Shown here piece by piece: positions 1 to 6,518 of a DNA stretch of 13,000 nt (position 1 is the first letter of the stretch; each line of letters opens with the position of its first letter). The stretch lies in contig CAYZDE010000019.1 in NCBI GenBank assembly GCA_964477205.1, positions 1 through 13,000 of the forward strand. The letters are read 5' to 3'. Position numbers and translations under genes: made by a program. The stretch is from UBA93 sp964477205. Lineage in GTDB: Archaea > Micrarchaeota > Micrarchaeia > Norongarragalinales > Norongarragalinaceae. Below the pieces are notes generated by a model that worked only from the letters and a program-made list of their open reading frames with translations, did not search any database and had not been told where the DNA came from.

Positions 1-510
1 CCTGTCGAACAAGCCGTCCGCGAAGTGGCTTCCCACGAGCGCTTTGCCGCGGTCGCCTGCTTTTAGCTTTCTACCCTCGGCCATCTCGACTTGTTGCATG
101 TCCTCGAAGATTTTCTGCGTGGTATCCGTGGGCATTCCTATTACGAAAGTGCCGGCTTCCTCGTTTCCATACTCGACGAAGCTGGTTTTCATTAGCATTC
201 CGCCGGCGAGCTTGACGCCCTTGACCTTGGCGATGTTGTCGACGTCCTTATCCGTTAAGGGGGTGTTCCCGAGTTCTCCGGCGAACGGGCTCATTATACC
301 CGCCGGGGAAGCGCTCATGATGGTTATCTTGTCGGTTCCCATTTTCTCGAATTCGCCCATGACTGCGTTTTGTAGGCCGTCCCCGATGCTCATCAACCCG
401 ACTACCGCGGCTATTCCTATGAATATACCTATGATTGTCAATAGGGACCTCGTTCGCCTGTGGGTGAGGCTTCCTATTGAAAGCTTCAGGTAGTCGAGTA
501 TCGCGGTCAC
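1..510 (-). CDS. MacB/FtsX-type ABC transporter permease, N-terminal part (runs off the left edge)
   Basis: Reading the minus strand from a GTG at 510-508 gives 170 codons without a stop to the window edge. The protein starts VTAILDYLKLSIGSL, then has the family hallmark: an arginine patch (HRRTRS, about residues 17-22) followed directly by a first membrane helix, LLTIIGIFIGIAAVVGLM, and then GDGL. The remainder looks like the start of the extracytoplasmic MacB_PCD domain between helices 1 and 2 (ITIMSASP, LTDKDVDNIAKVKGV). The GTG start overlaps the TGA stop of the upstream gene as GTGA (507-510), so translation is coupled. Family knowledge: such permeases usually have four helices and work with a LolD/MacB-type ATPase in export or mechanotransmission, and the ATPase lies two genes upstream. 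Substrate unknown. The rest of the gene lies outside the window. Confidence 0.9.
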   Translation of the reverse strand, partial: MTAILDYLKLSIGSLTHRRTRSLLTIIGIFIGIAAVVGLMSIGDGLQNAVMGEFEKMGTDKITIMSASPAGIMSPFAGELGNTPLTDKDVDNIAKVKGVKLAGGMLMKTSFVEYGNEEAGTFVIGMPTDTTQKIFEDMQQVEMAEGRKLKAGDRGKALVGSHFADGLFDR

Positions 511-1715
511 TTCTTCTTGAACCTCTTGTACAGTTTGTAGCCGATGAAGCCGGCGATTACGATTGCGACCAGCACGAGCAGGGTGTTGGTTTCAGCCGCC
601 TGTTCTATGCCGAAGGTTTGAAGTTCGTCCTGCGTGTACAACGGCAGCTCCACTTCCTGTTCCTCGACTATCGCTTGGTTGAATGCGTTCGTGTAGCTCA
701 GGCGGACTAGGAGCGTAACGAAATCCGCGTCCGTCGGGCCCACGTAAAAGTCGTAGTTGGCGCTCGTCGAGTCGTCCGAGGCTAGCTCCCCGAGGTACGC
801 TTCCTCGGCGGAGGTGATGGTGTACCCTTTCGAAGGCAGCAAGGTGAGGGTGAGGAATTTCACGTCGGCGAGGCCCTTGTTCACTATTTCGAGTGAGAGT
901 TCTCCGAGCGCGTTCGCTTTGTAAACCTCGGTGGATTCCAGATTAACTTTCAAGATTGCGGGGGAATCCAGCACTAGGGTTATCACGTCCTCCTTGGTGT
1001 ACTCCGTCCCGAGCCAATCGCTGTAAGTGAGCGTCACGGGAATCTTGTACACGCCCGGCGTTGCCGTCGGATAGGATAATATGTTGAAGCTGACTTCCTG
1101 TTCTTCTAAGGCGAAGAGTTGGTTAAGGCGCTTCTCGCTAGTGCTTCCCACGGGTGCAAACGGGGTGGTGCTCGCCTCTAAGTCTAGCTTCACGGAGATG
1201 TCCTTGACGGTTACCTGCGCTTCGTTCTTGAGGTCGAGGGTGATAACCGCGCCCTTGCCGGGTTCCATGTAATTCTCGGACACGCGGAAAATCGATAGGA
1301 CCGCGTCGTGCGGCTGCACGTAAACCTCCTCTTCCAAAATCGTGTTAGGATACCCTTTGGACGCGCAGGAAATTTTCACGGTGTTGTTGCCTAGGAGGGC
1401 CCCCCCGTCAACGCGCACCTTGTACTTGATTACCGCGTCGTAACCAGGCTTCAATTGGCCTATATTCTTAAAGGCGGATTCACTGGCATCCAAGCTGAAC
1501 GGGTAATTTTCTTGGAATGAGCACGACACTTCGTCCGCCGTGCTGCTTGTTTTCGTGTTTGCCACATTGACCCAGACGTCCACGTAGCTCCCGGGCTCGG
1601 CCGGCGAGGGCTCATATTTGTATAAGCTAACCGTAATCAAGCCGCCAACCGCGTCGGCACTCGCGAACGGGGCTAACAATCCTATCGCCAGTAAAGCGAT
1701 TAACAACTTCTTCAT
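507..1715 (-). CDS. Exported COG1361-like beta-domain protein with C-terminal membrane anchor
   Basis: 402 aa. Residues 1-20 form a signal peptide (MKKLLIALLAIGLLAPFASA, cleavage likely after ASA). The body is made of Ig-like/NEW3-type beta repeats: blocks such as VDVWVNVANT, AVITLDLKNEAQVTVKDISV and ELSLEIVNKGLADVKFLTL recur roughly every 110-120 residues, suggesting three or so domains. A membrane helix at about residues 377-394 (NTLLVLVAIVIAGFIGYK) is followed by a basic cytoplasmic tail (KRFKKK). This is the architecture of archaeal COG1361 'S-layer domain' proteins, which often sit beside MacB-like ABC genes. Its ATG overlaps the ATPase stop as ATGA (1712-1715) and its TGA overlaps the permease GTG, so it is an integral middle gene of the operon. 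I infer it is the extracytoplasmic partner of the transporter, by analogy to a periplasmic adaptor. No catalytic residues are evident. Confidence 0.85.
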   Translation of the reverse strand: MKKLLIALLAIGLLAPFASADAVGGLITVSLYKYEPSPAEPGSYVDVWVNVANTKTSSTADEVSCSFQENYPFSLDASESAFKNIGQLKPGYDAVIKYKVRVDGGALLGNNTVKISCASKGYPNTILEEEVYVQPHDAVLSIFRVSENYMEPGKGAVITLDLKNEAQVTVKDISVKLDLEASTTPFAPVGSTSEKRLNQLFALEEQEVSFNILSYPTATPGVYKIPVTLTYSDWLGTEYTKEDVITLVLDSPAILKVNLESTEVYKANALGELSLEIVNKGLADVKFLTLTLLPSKGYTITSAEEAYLGELASDDSTSANYDFYVGPTDADFVTLLVRLSYTNAFNQAIVEEQEVELPLYTQDELQTFGIEQAAETNTLLVLVAIVIAGFIGYKLYKRFKKK

Positions 1716-2374
1716 TTTCCTGCACCTCTAGATTCAATCAAACCGTCTTTTATCGTAACAATGCGCTTCGCGTACTTCGCGAGGTTAGCATCGTGCGTTA
1801 CCATGATAATCGTCTTTCCTTCCTTATTCAGCTCCGCCAAGAGGCCGAGCACCTCTTTACCCGTTTTGGAGTCCAAGTTGCCGGTCGGCTCGTCCGCTAG
1901 AATGACCTGCGGGTTCATCATGAGCGCGCGGGAAAACGCAACGCGTTGTTGTTCTCCCCCGCTGAGCTGTGTCGGTAAGTGGTGCATGCGCTTCTCCATT
2001 CCTACGCGCGCGAGAATCTTCTCCGCGATTCCGCGCCGCTTCTCCTCGCAGATGTCGTGGAACAGGCAAGGCAATTGCACGTTGCCGAGCGCGCTCATCA
2101 CGGGCAACAAATTGAATTTTTGGAATATGAATCCGATTTTCTTGCCTCTGATTTGTGCTAACTCGCTTTCCTCCAAATTCGCGATGTTCACGCCTTCCAA
2201 TAACACTTTTCCAAAGGTCGGCGTGTCCAGGCAGCCAACCATGTTCATCAAAGTGGACTTGCCGCTGCCGGACGGCCCCATGATGGCGACGAATTCGCCC
2301 GGGTAAATCTTCAAGTCAATTCCCCTGAGGGCCGGCACTTCCACCTCGCCCATTTGGTAAATCTTCTTGACTCC
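1712..2374 (-). CDS. MacB/LolD-type ABC transporter ATP-binding protein (5' end lost in N gap)
   Basis: The reading frame stays open upstream of the ATG at 2353. The bases next to the gap encode GVKKIYQ before MGEVEVPALRGIDL, which matches the normal N-terminus of this family ('..VxKxYxxGxxxxxALxxIdL'). The true start is therefore inside the Ns and probably only about 5-10 codons are missing. All nucleotide-binding motifs are present (numbered from the internal Met): Walker A GPSGSGKS at 26-33, Q-loop FIFQKFNLLP, signature LSGGEQQRVAFSRAL, Walker B VILADEPTGNLD and the switch histidine in MVTHD. 'FNLLP' and 'EPTGNLD' are typical of the LolD/MacB/FtsE group. It powers the permease at 1-510. 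Its stop overlaps the next gene by 4 nt. Expected in the cytoplasm at the membrane. Confidence 0.93.
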   Translation of the reverse strand, partial: GVKKIYQMGEVEVPALRGIDLKIYPGEFVAIMGPSGSGKSTLMNMVGCLDTPTFGKVLLEGVNIANLEESELAQIRGKKIGFIFQKFNLLPVMSALGNVQLPCLFHDICEEKRRGIAEKILARVGMEKRMHHLPTQLSGGEQQRVAFSRALMMNPQVILADEPTGNLDSKTGKEVLGLLAELNKEGKTIIMVTHDANLAKYAKRIVTIKDGLIESRGAGK

Positions 2375-2474
2375 NNNNNNNNNNNNNNNNNNNNNNNNNN
2401 NNNNNNNNNNNNNNNNNNNNNNNNNNNNNNNNNNNNNNNNNNNNNNNNNNNNNNNNNNNNNNNNNNNNNNNNNN
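2375..2474. other. Assembly gap of exactly 100 Ns
   Basis: One hundred consecutive Ns, the customary placeholder for a scaffold join of unknown length. It removes the 3' end of the regulator gene and the 5' end of the ABC ATPase gene. Any reading frame drawn through it, such as a fusion of the two products, is an artefact. Confidence 0.98.
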
Positions 2475-2760
2475 CCAAGTCCATGTCCGCGTAAACAAAC
2501 AAGCGTTTGCTTCCGGGCTTGCTATACTTCTTATAGAAGCCAAGCTGCTCGAAGAACTTGAGTTTTGTGTTCAAAGCAGTGCTTACCGAAGCCAAACTGT
2601 AACCCGTCTTCTTCGCGAGGCCTTCGAGTGAAATCTCGTCGGGCTCCACGAGTGCAACCGCGAGCACGCGCGAAGCGCACTCCGGGTATCCCGCGTCCTT
2701 GAACCAACCGGCAATCAGTTCTCTAGCTTCCCCTTCCAATGCATCTCTTGTTATTTTCAT
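2475..2760 (-). CDS. GbsR/MarR-family winged-helix transcriptional regulator (3' end lost in N gap)
   Basis: 95 residues are readable from the ATG at 2760 to the gap. Residues 42-66 form a helix-turn-helix (ISLEGLAKKTGYSLASVSTALN), followed by a recognition-helix extension and a wing (FYKKYSKPGSKRLFVY, about 75-90). 'SxxSVStaL..L...GfyxkxxkpGxRk' is the pattern of the GbsR (COG1510) branch of MarR-like regulators. The N-terminal helix (ARELIAGWFKDAGYPECASRVLAVAL) also fits that family. These proteins usually have 150-180 residues, so the effector/dimerisation part lies in or beyond the gap. It is the first gene before the MacB-like operon on the same strand, so I infer it controls that operon or responds to its cargo or envelope stress. 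A TATA-like box lies about 30 nt upstream. Confidence 0.75.
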
Positions 2761-2785
2761 TAATTACTAAAAATACTGAAAATGA

Positions 2786-2794
2786 CCTTTTTAA
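2786..2794 (-). promoter_or_regulatory. TATA-like box of the GbsR-type regulator gene
   Basis: Minus-strand TTAAAAAGG is centred about 30 nt upstream of the ATG at 2760, the archaeal TATA position for a leaderless or near-leaderless transcript. No Shine-Dalgarno sequence is seen before the ATG. Confidence 0.5.
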
Positions 2795-2801
2795 TGCTTT
2801 T

Positions 2802-2810
2802 GTTTTAAAC
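2802..2810 (+). promoter_or_regulatory. TATA box of the NFACT-like gene
   Basis: GTTTTAAAC is centred 27 nt upstream of the ATG at 2834, the expected spacing for transcription starting at the start codon itself. It lies back-to-back with the minus-strand box of the divergent regulator. Confidence 0.55.
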
Positions 2811-2833
2811 TCGGCGCGCCCTAGTATCTAGTC

Positions 2834-3880
2834 ATGCAGGAAATGAGCAATCTTGATTATTATTACTCGCTTCGAGAGCTGCGCTCAGCCGTAGGCTCGC
2901 ACTTGGAACAAGTTTACGAGCTCTCCCGCAACATATTTCGTTTCCGCTTTAAGTTCAAGGGCTTCGACAAGTCCCTTCTCGTGGACTTGAACGCCTCCCG
3001 CATGCACTTTGCAAAAGAGTTTTCCGAGCCGCCGCGTTTTCCTTCGTCTTTCGCCATGTTCTTGAGAAAACATTTCAAGGGCCGCCGCTTGGATTCAATA
3101 GAGCAATTGAACTTCGACCGCATAATCAAGCTGGGCTTCGGCGATTCATTCATTATACTCGAGGCATTCAAATCCGGGAACATTCTTGCCTTGGATGCCG
3201 AGGAACGCATAATGCTTCCTTATCATCCTGAAGAGTACTCCGCGCGCAAGCTAGCTAAAGGAGTGTTATACTCGCCGCCCCCGCAATCAAAACCGATAGA
3301 GTTGAACGTCGGGGAGTTTCGTGGGAATTATAAGGTAGTGTCCGTACTCTCAAAGCGCGTTGCACTAGCGCCTTTCTATTTGGAGGAAGTGTGCGCCCTC
3401 GCCGGAGTTGACTTGTCAACGCGCGCTTGTAATGTAACGCGTGAGCAAAAAGCGCGCCTCGTTGAATTGATTCCCGGCCTGTTAGAACAAGAGTTCTCGC
3501 CGCGGGTTTATTCCGGCGGGAGGGCATTCGCTCCGTTTGCTTTAGAGAAGGCCGGTTCCGAACCATTCGAGCAATTCGAGTCGTTCGGAGAAGCGCTTGA
3601 ATCGTATTACGGGCCGCTACCCGAGGATGCGGCTCCGCCTTTGGAAGAGAAGAAAGACCGCGCTTTGAAACAGCAGGAGAATGCAATAGTGGATTATTCT
3701 TCTAAAGCAGGGAGTGCCGCTGCTAATGCCGCGTGGATTAACGAGAATTATGGCTTGGTCGAGGAGTTGTTGGGTTTAGCGCGCTCTCACGATTCAAAGG
3801 CATTGAGTGAGAAGGCTCGCGCTAATAACCTTGAATTCGAGTTAAACGGAAAGAAGCTGATTTTACGCGACGTCGGTTAG
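2834..3880 (+). CDS. NFACT/RqcH-like (Rqc2/FbpA family) protein lacking the NFACT-R domain
   Basis: 348 aa. NFACT-N hallmarks: EMSNLDYYYSLRELRSAVG at the start, PPRFPSSFAMFLRKHFKGRRL at about 67-86, and FDRII with the Asp-Arg pair at 95-96, equivalent to the tRNA-contacting 'DR' motif of bacterial RqcH. A helix-hairpin-helix-like part spans about 172-220 (LAPFYLEEVCALAGVDL). The family segment with SGGRAFAPFAL and ESFGEALESYYG lies at 227-260, and a charged coiled-coil helix (KKDRALKQQENAIVDYSS) follows. Full-length archaeal homologues have roughly 600-700 residues and continue into an NFACT-R (DUF814) domain. Here the gene stops at that boundary (LNGKKLILRDVG). Known role of the family: binding peptidyl-tRNA-obstructed large subunits and recruiting tRNA for C-terminal tailing in ribosome rescue. 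Start at ATG 2834 is chosen for the TATA box at -27; ATG 2843 is an alternative. The 3' end overlaps the convergent PRC gene by 18 nt. Confidence 0.85.
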   Translation: MQEMSNLDYYYSLRELRSAVGSHLEQVYELSRNIFRFRFKFKGFDKSLLVDLNASRMHFAKEFSEPPRFPSSFAMFLRKHFKGRRLDSIEQLNFDRIIKLGFGDSFIILEAFKSGNILALDAEERIMLPYHPEEYSARKLAKGVLYSPPPQSKPIELNVGEFRGNYKVVSVLSKRVALAPFYLEEVCALAGVDLSTRACNVTREQKARLVELIPGLLEQEFSPRVYSGGRAFAPFALEKAGSEPFEQFESFGEALESYYGPLPEDAAPPLEEKKDRALKQQENAIVDYSSKAGSAAANAAWINENYGLVEELLGLARSHDSKALSEKARANNLEFELNGKKLILRDVG

Positions 3881-4129
3881 CTCGCGGCGGTCCACGACCA
3901 TAACATCCTTGACGTCAAGCACTGCCGAATAAGGAATCTTGACATTGCCGCCGGTTTCGGCCGAGGAGCGGTTCGCGATGCTCGACTCCGGGTTCGGCTC
4001 TAAGAGTACGCTCTCGAGTTTGCCCGTGCTCCCGTTGAAATACAAGTCGATTACGCGACCTATCTCTTCGCCGTCCGTCGTTATAATTTTCTTGCCTGCG
4101 AGCTGTTTTGCTATAGCGTACTTAACCAT
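3863..4129 (-). CDS. PRC-barrel domain protein
   Basis: 88 aa, essentially one PRC-barrel. AKQLAGKKIITTDGEEIGRVIDLYF is the classical opening strand pattern ('...GkkVvtsdGeeiGrV.Dl.fd..tGkl..'), and VKIPYSAVLDVKDVMVVD is the closing one. Small stand-alone PRC-barrels are widespread in archaea. The fold also occurs in RimM and in photosynthetic reaction centre H subunits, but the function of the archaeal single-domain proteins is not settled, although some have been linked to cell division (CdpB-type proteins). I cannot tell whether this one belongs there. Start supported by an AGGTGA Shine-Dalgarno (4137-4142) 7 nt before the ATG. Convergent with, and overlapping, the NFACT-like gene. Confidence 0.85.
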   Translation of the reverse strand: MVKYAIAKQLAGKKIITTDGEEIGRVIDLYFNGSTGKLESVLLEPNPESSIANRSSAETGGNVKIPYSAVLDVKDVMVVDRRELTDVA

Positions 4130-4136
4130 TTGGGAA

Positions 4137-4142
4137 TCACCT
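4137..4142 (-). promoter_or_regulatory. Shine-Dalgarno site of the PRC-barrel gene
   Basis: Minus-strand AGGTGA with a 7-nt spacer to the ATG at 4129. It shows this gene has a leader, unlike several neighbours. Confidence 0.6.
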
Positions 4143-4179
4143 TAAAATCGTAATTACTACGAACTTGTTTCCAAGCGGG

Positions 4180-4190
4180 TATTTAAATAA
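4180..4190. promoter_or_regulatory. Near-palindromic TATA box between divergent genes
   Basis: TATTTAAATAA is nearly identical on both strands (core ATTTAAAT). On the plus strand it would start transcription near 4211, just before the GGGTGA ribosome site of the 84-aa gene. On the minus strand it would give a leader of about 25-30 nt containing the AGGTGA site of the PRC-barrel gene. One box may serve both directions. Confidence 0.55.
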
Positions 4191-4229
4191 GTTGCGTTAC
4201 TTTTCGCTTTTAGGGTGACTAACTCTATT

Positions 4230-4484
4230 ATGAAGATTAAGGACGAGGTATTGAAGACGATTAAGGCCATTGAAGGCGCCGGGTTCAAGCCTGTTGATGC
4301 CGTATTCGAGGGTGCCCTTGGCGTGAAGGAAGCGAGCGAGTTGGCGTTCCTGGACGCATTGGATGAAAAGGACCTGGTCTCGGGAGTCATCCGCATTATC
4401 TATTCTGCAGAGGGCAATTCCGTGCGCTTCGTCGAGATACCCGTCGGGCACATGGCTACGAATGAACCAGCAAAACAGAAATAG
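4230..4484 (+). CDS. Unrecognised 84-aa protein upstream of Taw1
   Basis: I do not recognise a family. The sequence MKIKDEVLKTIKAIEGAGFK reads as an amphipathic helix, followed by a predicted alternation of helix (GVKEASELAFLDALD) and strands (SGVIRIIYSAEGNSVRFVEI), a small soluble alpha/beta fold with no Cys and no membrane segment. The frame can also start at a GTG at 4215 (five residues more). I prefer ATG 4230 because the GTG lies inside a GGGTGA Shine-Dalgarno-like site (4213-4218), although the 11-nt spacer is long. The preceding TATA box supports a real gene. Taw1 starts 27 nt after its stop on the same strand with no clear promoter in between, so the two are probably co-transcribed. 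Confidence 0.7.
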   Translation: MKIKDEVLKTIKAIEGAGFKPVDAVFEGALGVKEASELAFLDALDEKDLVSGVIRIIYSAEGNSVRFVEIPVGHMATNEPAKQK

Positions 4485-4511
4485 TCATAACGAGTTCTGC
4501 TTAACTTTAAC

Positions 4512-5540
4512 ATGGAATTCAAGGAGCGCTATTCCGAGGCATTACCCCGCTTGCGCAAGGCCGGCTATGTTTTCGCAGGCCCGAGTGAGCATTCCGCGGT
4601 TAAAACCTGTTTGTGGACAAAGCGCTCCATAAGAAACGAGGGCACTTGCTATAAACAAAAATTCTACGGAATTAACTCGCACCGTTGCCTTCAAATGACT
4701 CCAGCGATGCCGGCGTGCAATCAACGCTGCGTTTTTTGTTGGCGCGACACGTCAATCTTCTCTAATAATTGGCCAGAAGGAATTCCAGTGGACGAGCCGG
4801 CGCGCATTATCGACGATTGCGTGCAAGGGCAACGCAAGCTCTTAACCGGCTTCAAGGGTAATGAAAAAGCGGATAAAGGAAAGTGGCTGGAAGCGCAAGA
4901 CCCTAACCAAGCGGCAATCTCACTGGACGGAGAGCCGACAATGTACCCGAAAATTTCCGAGCTCGTTGCGGAATTTCATTCACGCGGTTTTACCACCTTC
5001 ATCGTAACGAACGGCACGCGCCCAGAAACATTGCGAAAGCTAGCGGCTGACGGCAATTTACCAACTCAATTGTACGTTTCATTGTGCGCCCCGAACGAGG
5101 ACATTTATAATAAGACGAACCTCCCGGTTTCGCCGGATAACTGGCGCTTACTCAATGAAACCATCGAGCTGTTCCCTTCACTCGATACTCGCAAGGCGAT
5201 CCGCATTACCTTGGTTAAAAGCTTGAACGACTCGAAACCCGAAGCGTACGCCCGCCTAGTAAAGAAATCGCAAGCGGATTTCGTGGAGTGCAAGTCGTAC
5301 ATGGCCATCGGTTACTCGCGCGAGCGCTTGGGCCCTGATTACATGCTCTCGCATGATGAAGTGCGCGCTTTCGCAGAAGCACTAGCCGAAGCGTCCGGCT
5401 ATTTAGTGGCAGACGAGCAGGAATCCTCGCGAGTGGTCTTATTATGCCGCGACGAGGAAGCGCTTGCTAATCGGCTCATAAAATCCAAACAAGGGCGAAT
5501 AAAACGGCGTAAAACGCTCGCTCCCATTTCGGCACCGTGA
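4512..5540 (+). CDS. taw1: tRNA 4-demethylwyosine synthase (Taw1/TYW1), radical SAM
   Basis: 342 aa, full length for the archaeal family. It condenses m1G37 of tRNA-Phe with pyruvate to form the tricyclic 4-demethylwyosine (imG-14), using two [4Fe-4S] clusters. The radical-SAM cluster ligands are C69, C73 and C76 in ACNQRCVFCW. A second triad, C33, C46 and C59, has exactly the 13/13-residue spacing known for the pyruvate-side cluster of the M. jannaschii enzyme, and K48 lies where its proposed Schiff-base lysine is. Further family motifs are AAISLDGEPTMYP, FIVTNGTRPE, YVSLCAPNED and ECKSYMAIGYSRERLG. The basic C-terminus (SKQGRIKRRK) may bind tRNA. The substrate is made by Trm5, encoded 1 kb downstream at 6519-7541. 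The last 65 nt overlap a candidate minus-strand microprotein gene. Confidence 0.97.
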   Translation: MEFKERYSEALPRLRKAGYVFAGPSEHSAVKTCLWTKRSIRNEGTCYKQKFYGINSHRCLQMTPAMPACNQRCVFCWRDTSIFSNNWPEGIPVDEPARIIDDCVQGQRKLLTGFKGNEKADKGKWLEAQDPNQAAISLDGEPTMYPKISELVAEFHSRGFTTFIVTNGTRPETLRKLAADGNLPTQLYVSLCAPNEDIYNKTNLPVSPDNWRLLNETIELFPSLDTRKAIRITLVKSLNDSKPEAYARLVKKSQADFVECKSYMAIGYSRERLGPDYMLSHDEVRAFAEALAEASGYLVADEQESSRVVLLCRDEEALANRLIKSKQGRIKRRKTLAPISAP

Positions 5541-5625
5541 AGCCGAAGCAAATGAAGTAATGGCACGCGTCAATGAATAGTACCGAGAGTAAAGCGATTT
5601 TCACTATCAACAAGCCCAAGCTCAT
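5476..5625 (-). CDS. Candidate 49-aa membrane microprotein
   Basis: An intact minus-strand frame runs from ATG 5625-5623 to TGA 5478-5476. It encodes 49 residues with two hydrophobic segments: LGLLIVKIALLSVLFI (about 3-18) and AFYAVLFALVWIL (37-49), joined by DACHYFICFGFTVPKWER with Cys and aromatic residues. No family recognised. In favour: the frame fills the otherwise empty 120-bp space between Taw1 and DUF63, lies on the DUF63 strand 37 nt after its stop, and has a TATA-like AATTAAAT centred about 29 nt upstream of the ATG, fitting a leaderless transcript. Against: it is short, has no ribosome binding site, and half of it overlaps the end of taw1, so the hydrophobicity could partly mirror that antisense coding. 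Confidence 0.4.
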   Translation of the reverse strand: MSLGLLIVKIALLSVLFIDACHYFICFGFTVPKWERAFYAVLFALVWIL

Positions 5626-5650
5626 AAGAATCTTACGGAGTGAACCCGCT

Positions 5651-5658
5651 ATTTAATT
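5651..5658 (-). promoter_or_regulatory. TATA-like box before the 49-aa ORF
   Basis: Minus-strand AATTAAAT (plus atttaatt) lies 26-33 nt upstream of the ATG at 5625 and partly within the last bases after the DUF63 stop. The spacing is what archaeal leaderless genes show. Confidence 0.35.
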
Positions 5659-5662
5659 CCTT

Positions 5663-6472
5663 TCAAACGCCCGCAAGGACGCGCAGCAAGCCGCGCAGGC
5701 CCGGCGCCAGGCCGAAAATCGCGATTAGCATTAAAGCGTAATTCGATGCTTCCTTGTCGTGATCGTTACGCAGTAACTCGATTACGATTAACGCGAACGC
5801 TATTTTAACCGCTAGGAAACCGAAAGGCGAGACCGCCCCCATAATGCCTCCCGCGACAACGTGCTGCTCGAAGTAACTGGTTCCAGCCGGCGGGAATTGA
5901 ATTCCTAGGAATGACGCTGCCCCGTCTAGCGTTTGTCCGAACACGACCGCGGCCTGCAAGAGCGTCGCCTTCAAGCCGCGCTTGAGCCAAGCAAATTTGA
6001 ACGCGCGGACCACGAGAACCGCGATGCCGAATGCGCCCGCGGCGTGCAGCCAATTAGAGTACAATGGAAATAAGGTAGCAATCGCGGTGAGTGCGAGCGC
6101 CCAACCCAGCAACTGTGCTTTGAGCAGCTCTTTCCTGAAGATAATGAAGGATGCGGCTAGAATCGTGAAGACTAATACGTAAATCCCGGGTGTGATGAAC
6201 GGGTAAAACGAGTAACCGAACAATTCCACTTGCCTAGGTAGCACGCCCGCGTCTTGAATCGCGCGTAATGCACTCCCTAGCACGATGAAAGGCAAGGCAG
6301 TTTTGAATAAGGACTCATCGATTTTCACGCCTTTCTTCTTGAGAATCCAGTACAAGACCACCGCGGCGGCTAAGCCGATTACCGCGTAAGTGAGCGTGTT
6401 CGCCCAATTATACGGCGCGTAAGCATTAGGCTCCCGCATGGGCGCCACGAAAAACTCTTCAACCCAGTCCAT
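5663..6472 (-). CDS. DUF63 family integral membrane protein
   Basis: 269 aa, with about seven hydrophobic segments, for example LTYAVIGLAAAVVLYWIL (27-44), ITPGIYVLVFTILAASFIIF (93-112) and VKIAFALIVIELL. Family signatures of archaeal DUF63 (PF01889): YNWANTLTYA near residue 21, LPFIVLGSALRAIQDAG near 60-76, FLTP-like PFITPGIY, and FGQTLDGAASFLG followed by FEQHVVAGG. Conserved charged or polar residues inside membrane segments (R-xx-x-D-AG, LDG, EQH) suggest a transport or enzymatic role, but the function of the family is unknown. Most similar proteins are archaeal. Divergently transcribed from trm5 across a 46-bp intergenic region. Confidence 0.88.
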   Translation of the reverse strand: MDWVEEFFVAPMREPNAYAPYNWANTLTYAVIGLAAAVVLYWILKKKGVKIDESLFKTALPFIVLGSALRAIQDAGVLPRQVELFGYSFYPFITPGIYVLVFTILAASFIIFRKELLKAQLLGWALALTAIATLFPLYSNWLHAAGAFGIAVLVVRAFKFAWLKRGLKATLLQAAVVFGQTLDGAASFLGIQFPPAGTSYFEQHVVAGGIMGAVSPFGFLAVKIAFALIVIELLRNDHDKEASNYALMLIAIFGLAPGLRGLLRVLAGV

Positions 6473-6482
6473 GACAACAATG

Positions 6483-6509
6483 CATTTAACACGCTACTCG
6501 GTTTTAATA
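6483..6509. promoter_or_regulatory. Back-to-back TATA boxes between DUF63 and trm5
   Basis: Only 46 bp separate the two start codons. Plus-strand ATTTAAC (6484-6490) is about 33 nt before the trm5 ATG, and minus-strand TATTAAAA (6502-6509) about 33 nt before the DUF63 ATG. The two core promoters therefore overlap and could not easily be occupied together. Confidence 0.45.
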
Positions 6510-6518
6510 CCCGATAAT

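Noticed and set aside
44..493. Plus-strand 149-aa frame at the left edge
   Set aside because: It is antisense to the clearly recognisable MacB-type permease on the minus strand.
1761..2306. Plus-strand 181-aa frame
   Set aside because: It is the reverse complement of the ABC ATPase motifs, with no family features of its own.
2311..2760. A 149-aa frame running from the regulator through the Ns into the ATPase region
   Set aside because: It depends on the placeholder length of the gap; the part after the Ns is out of frame with the ATPase and has no meaning.
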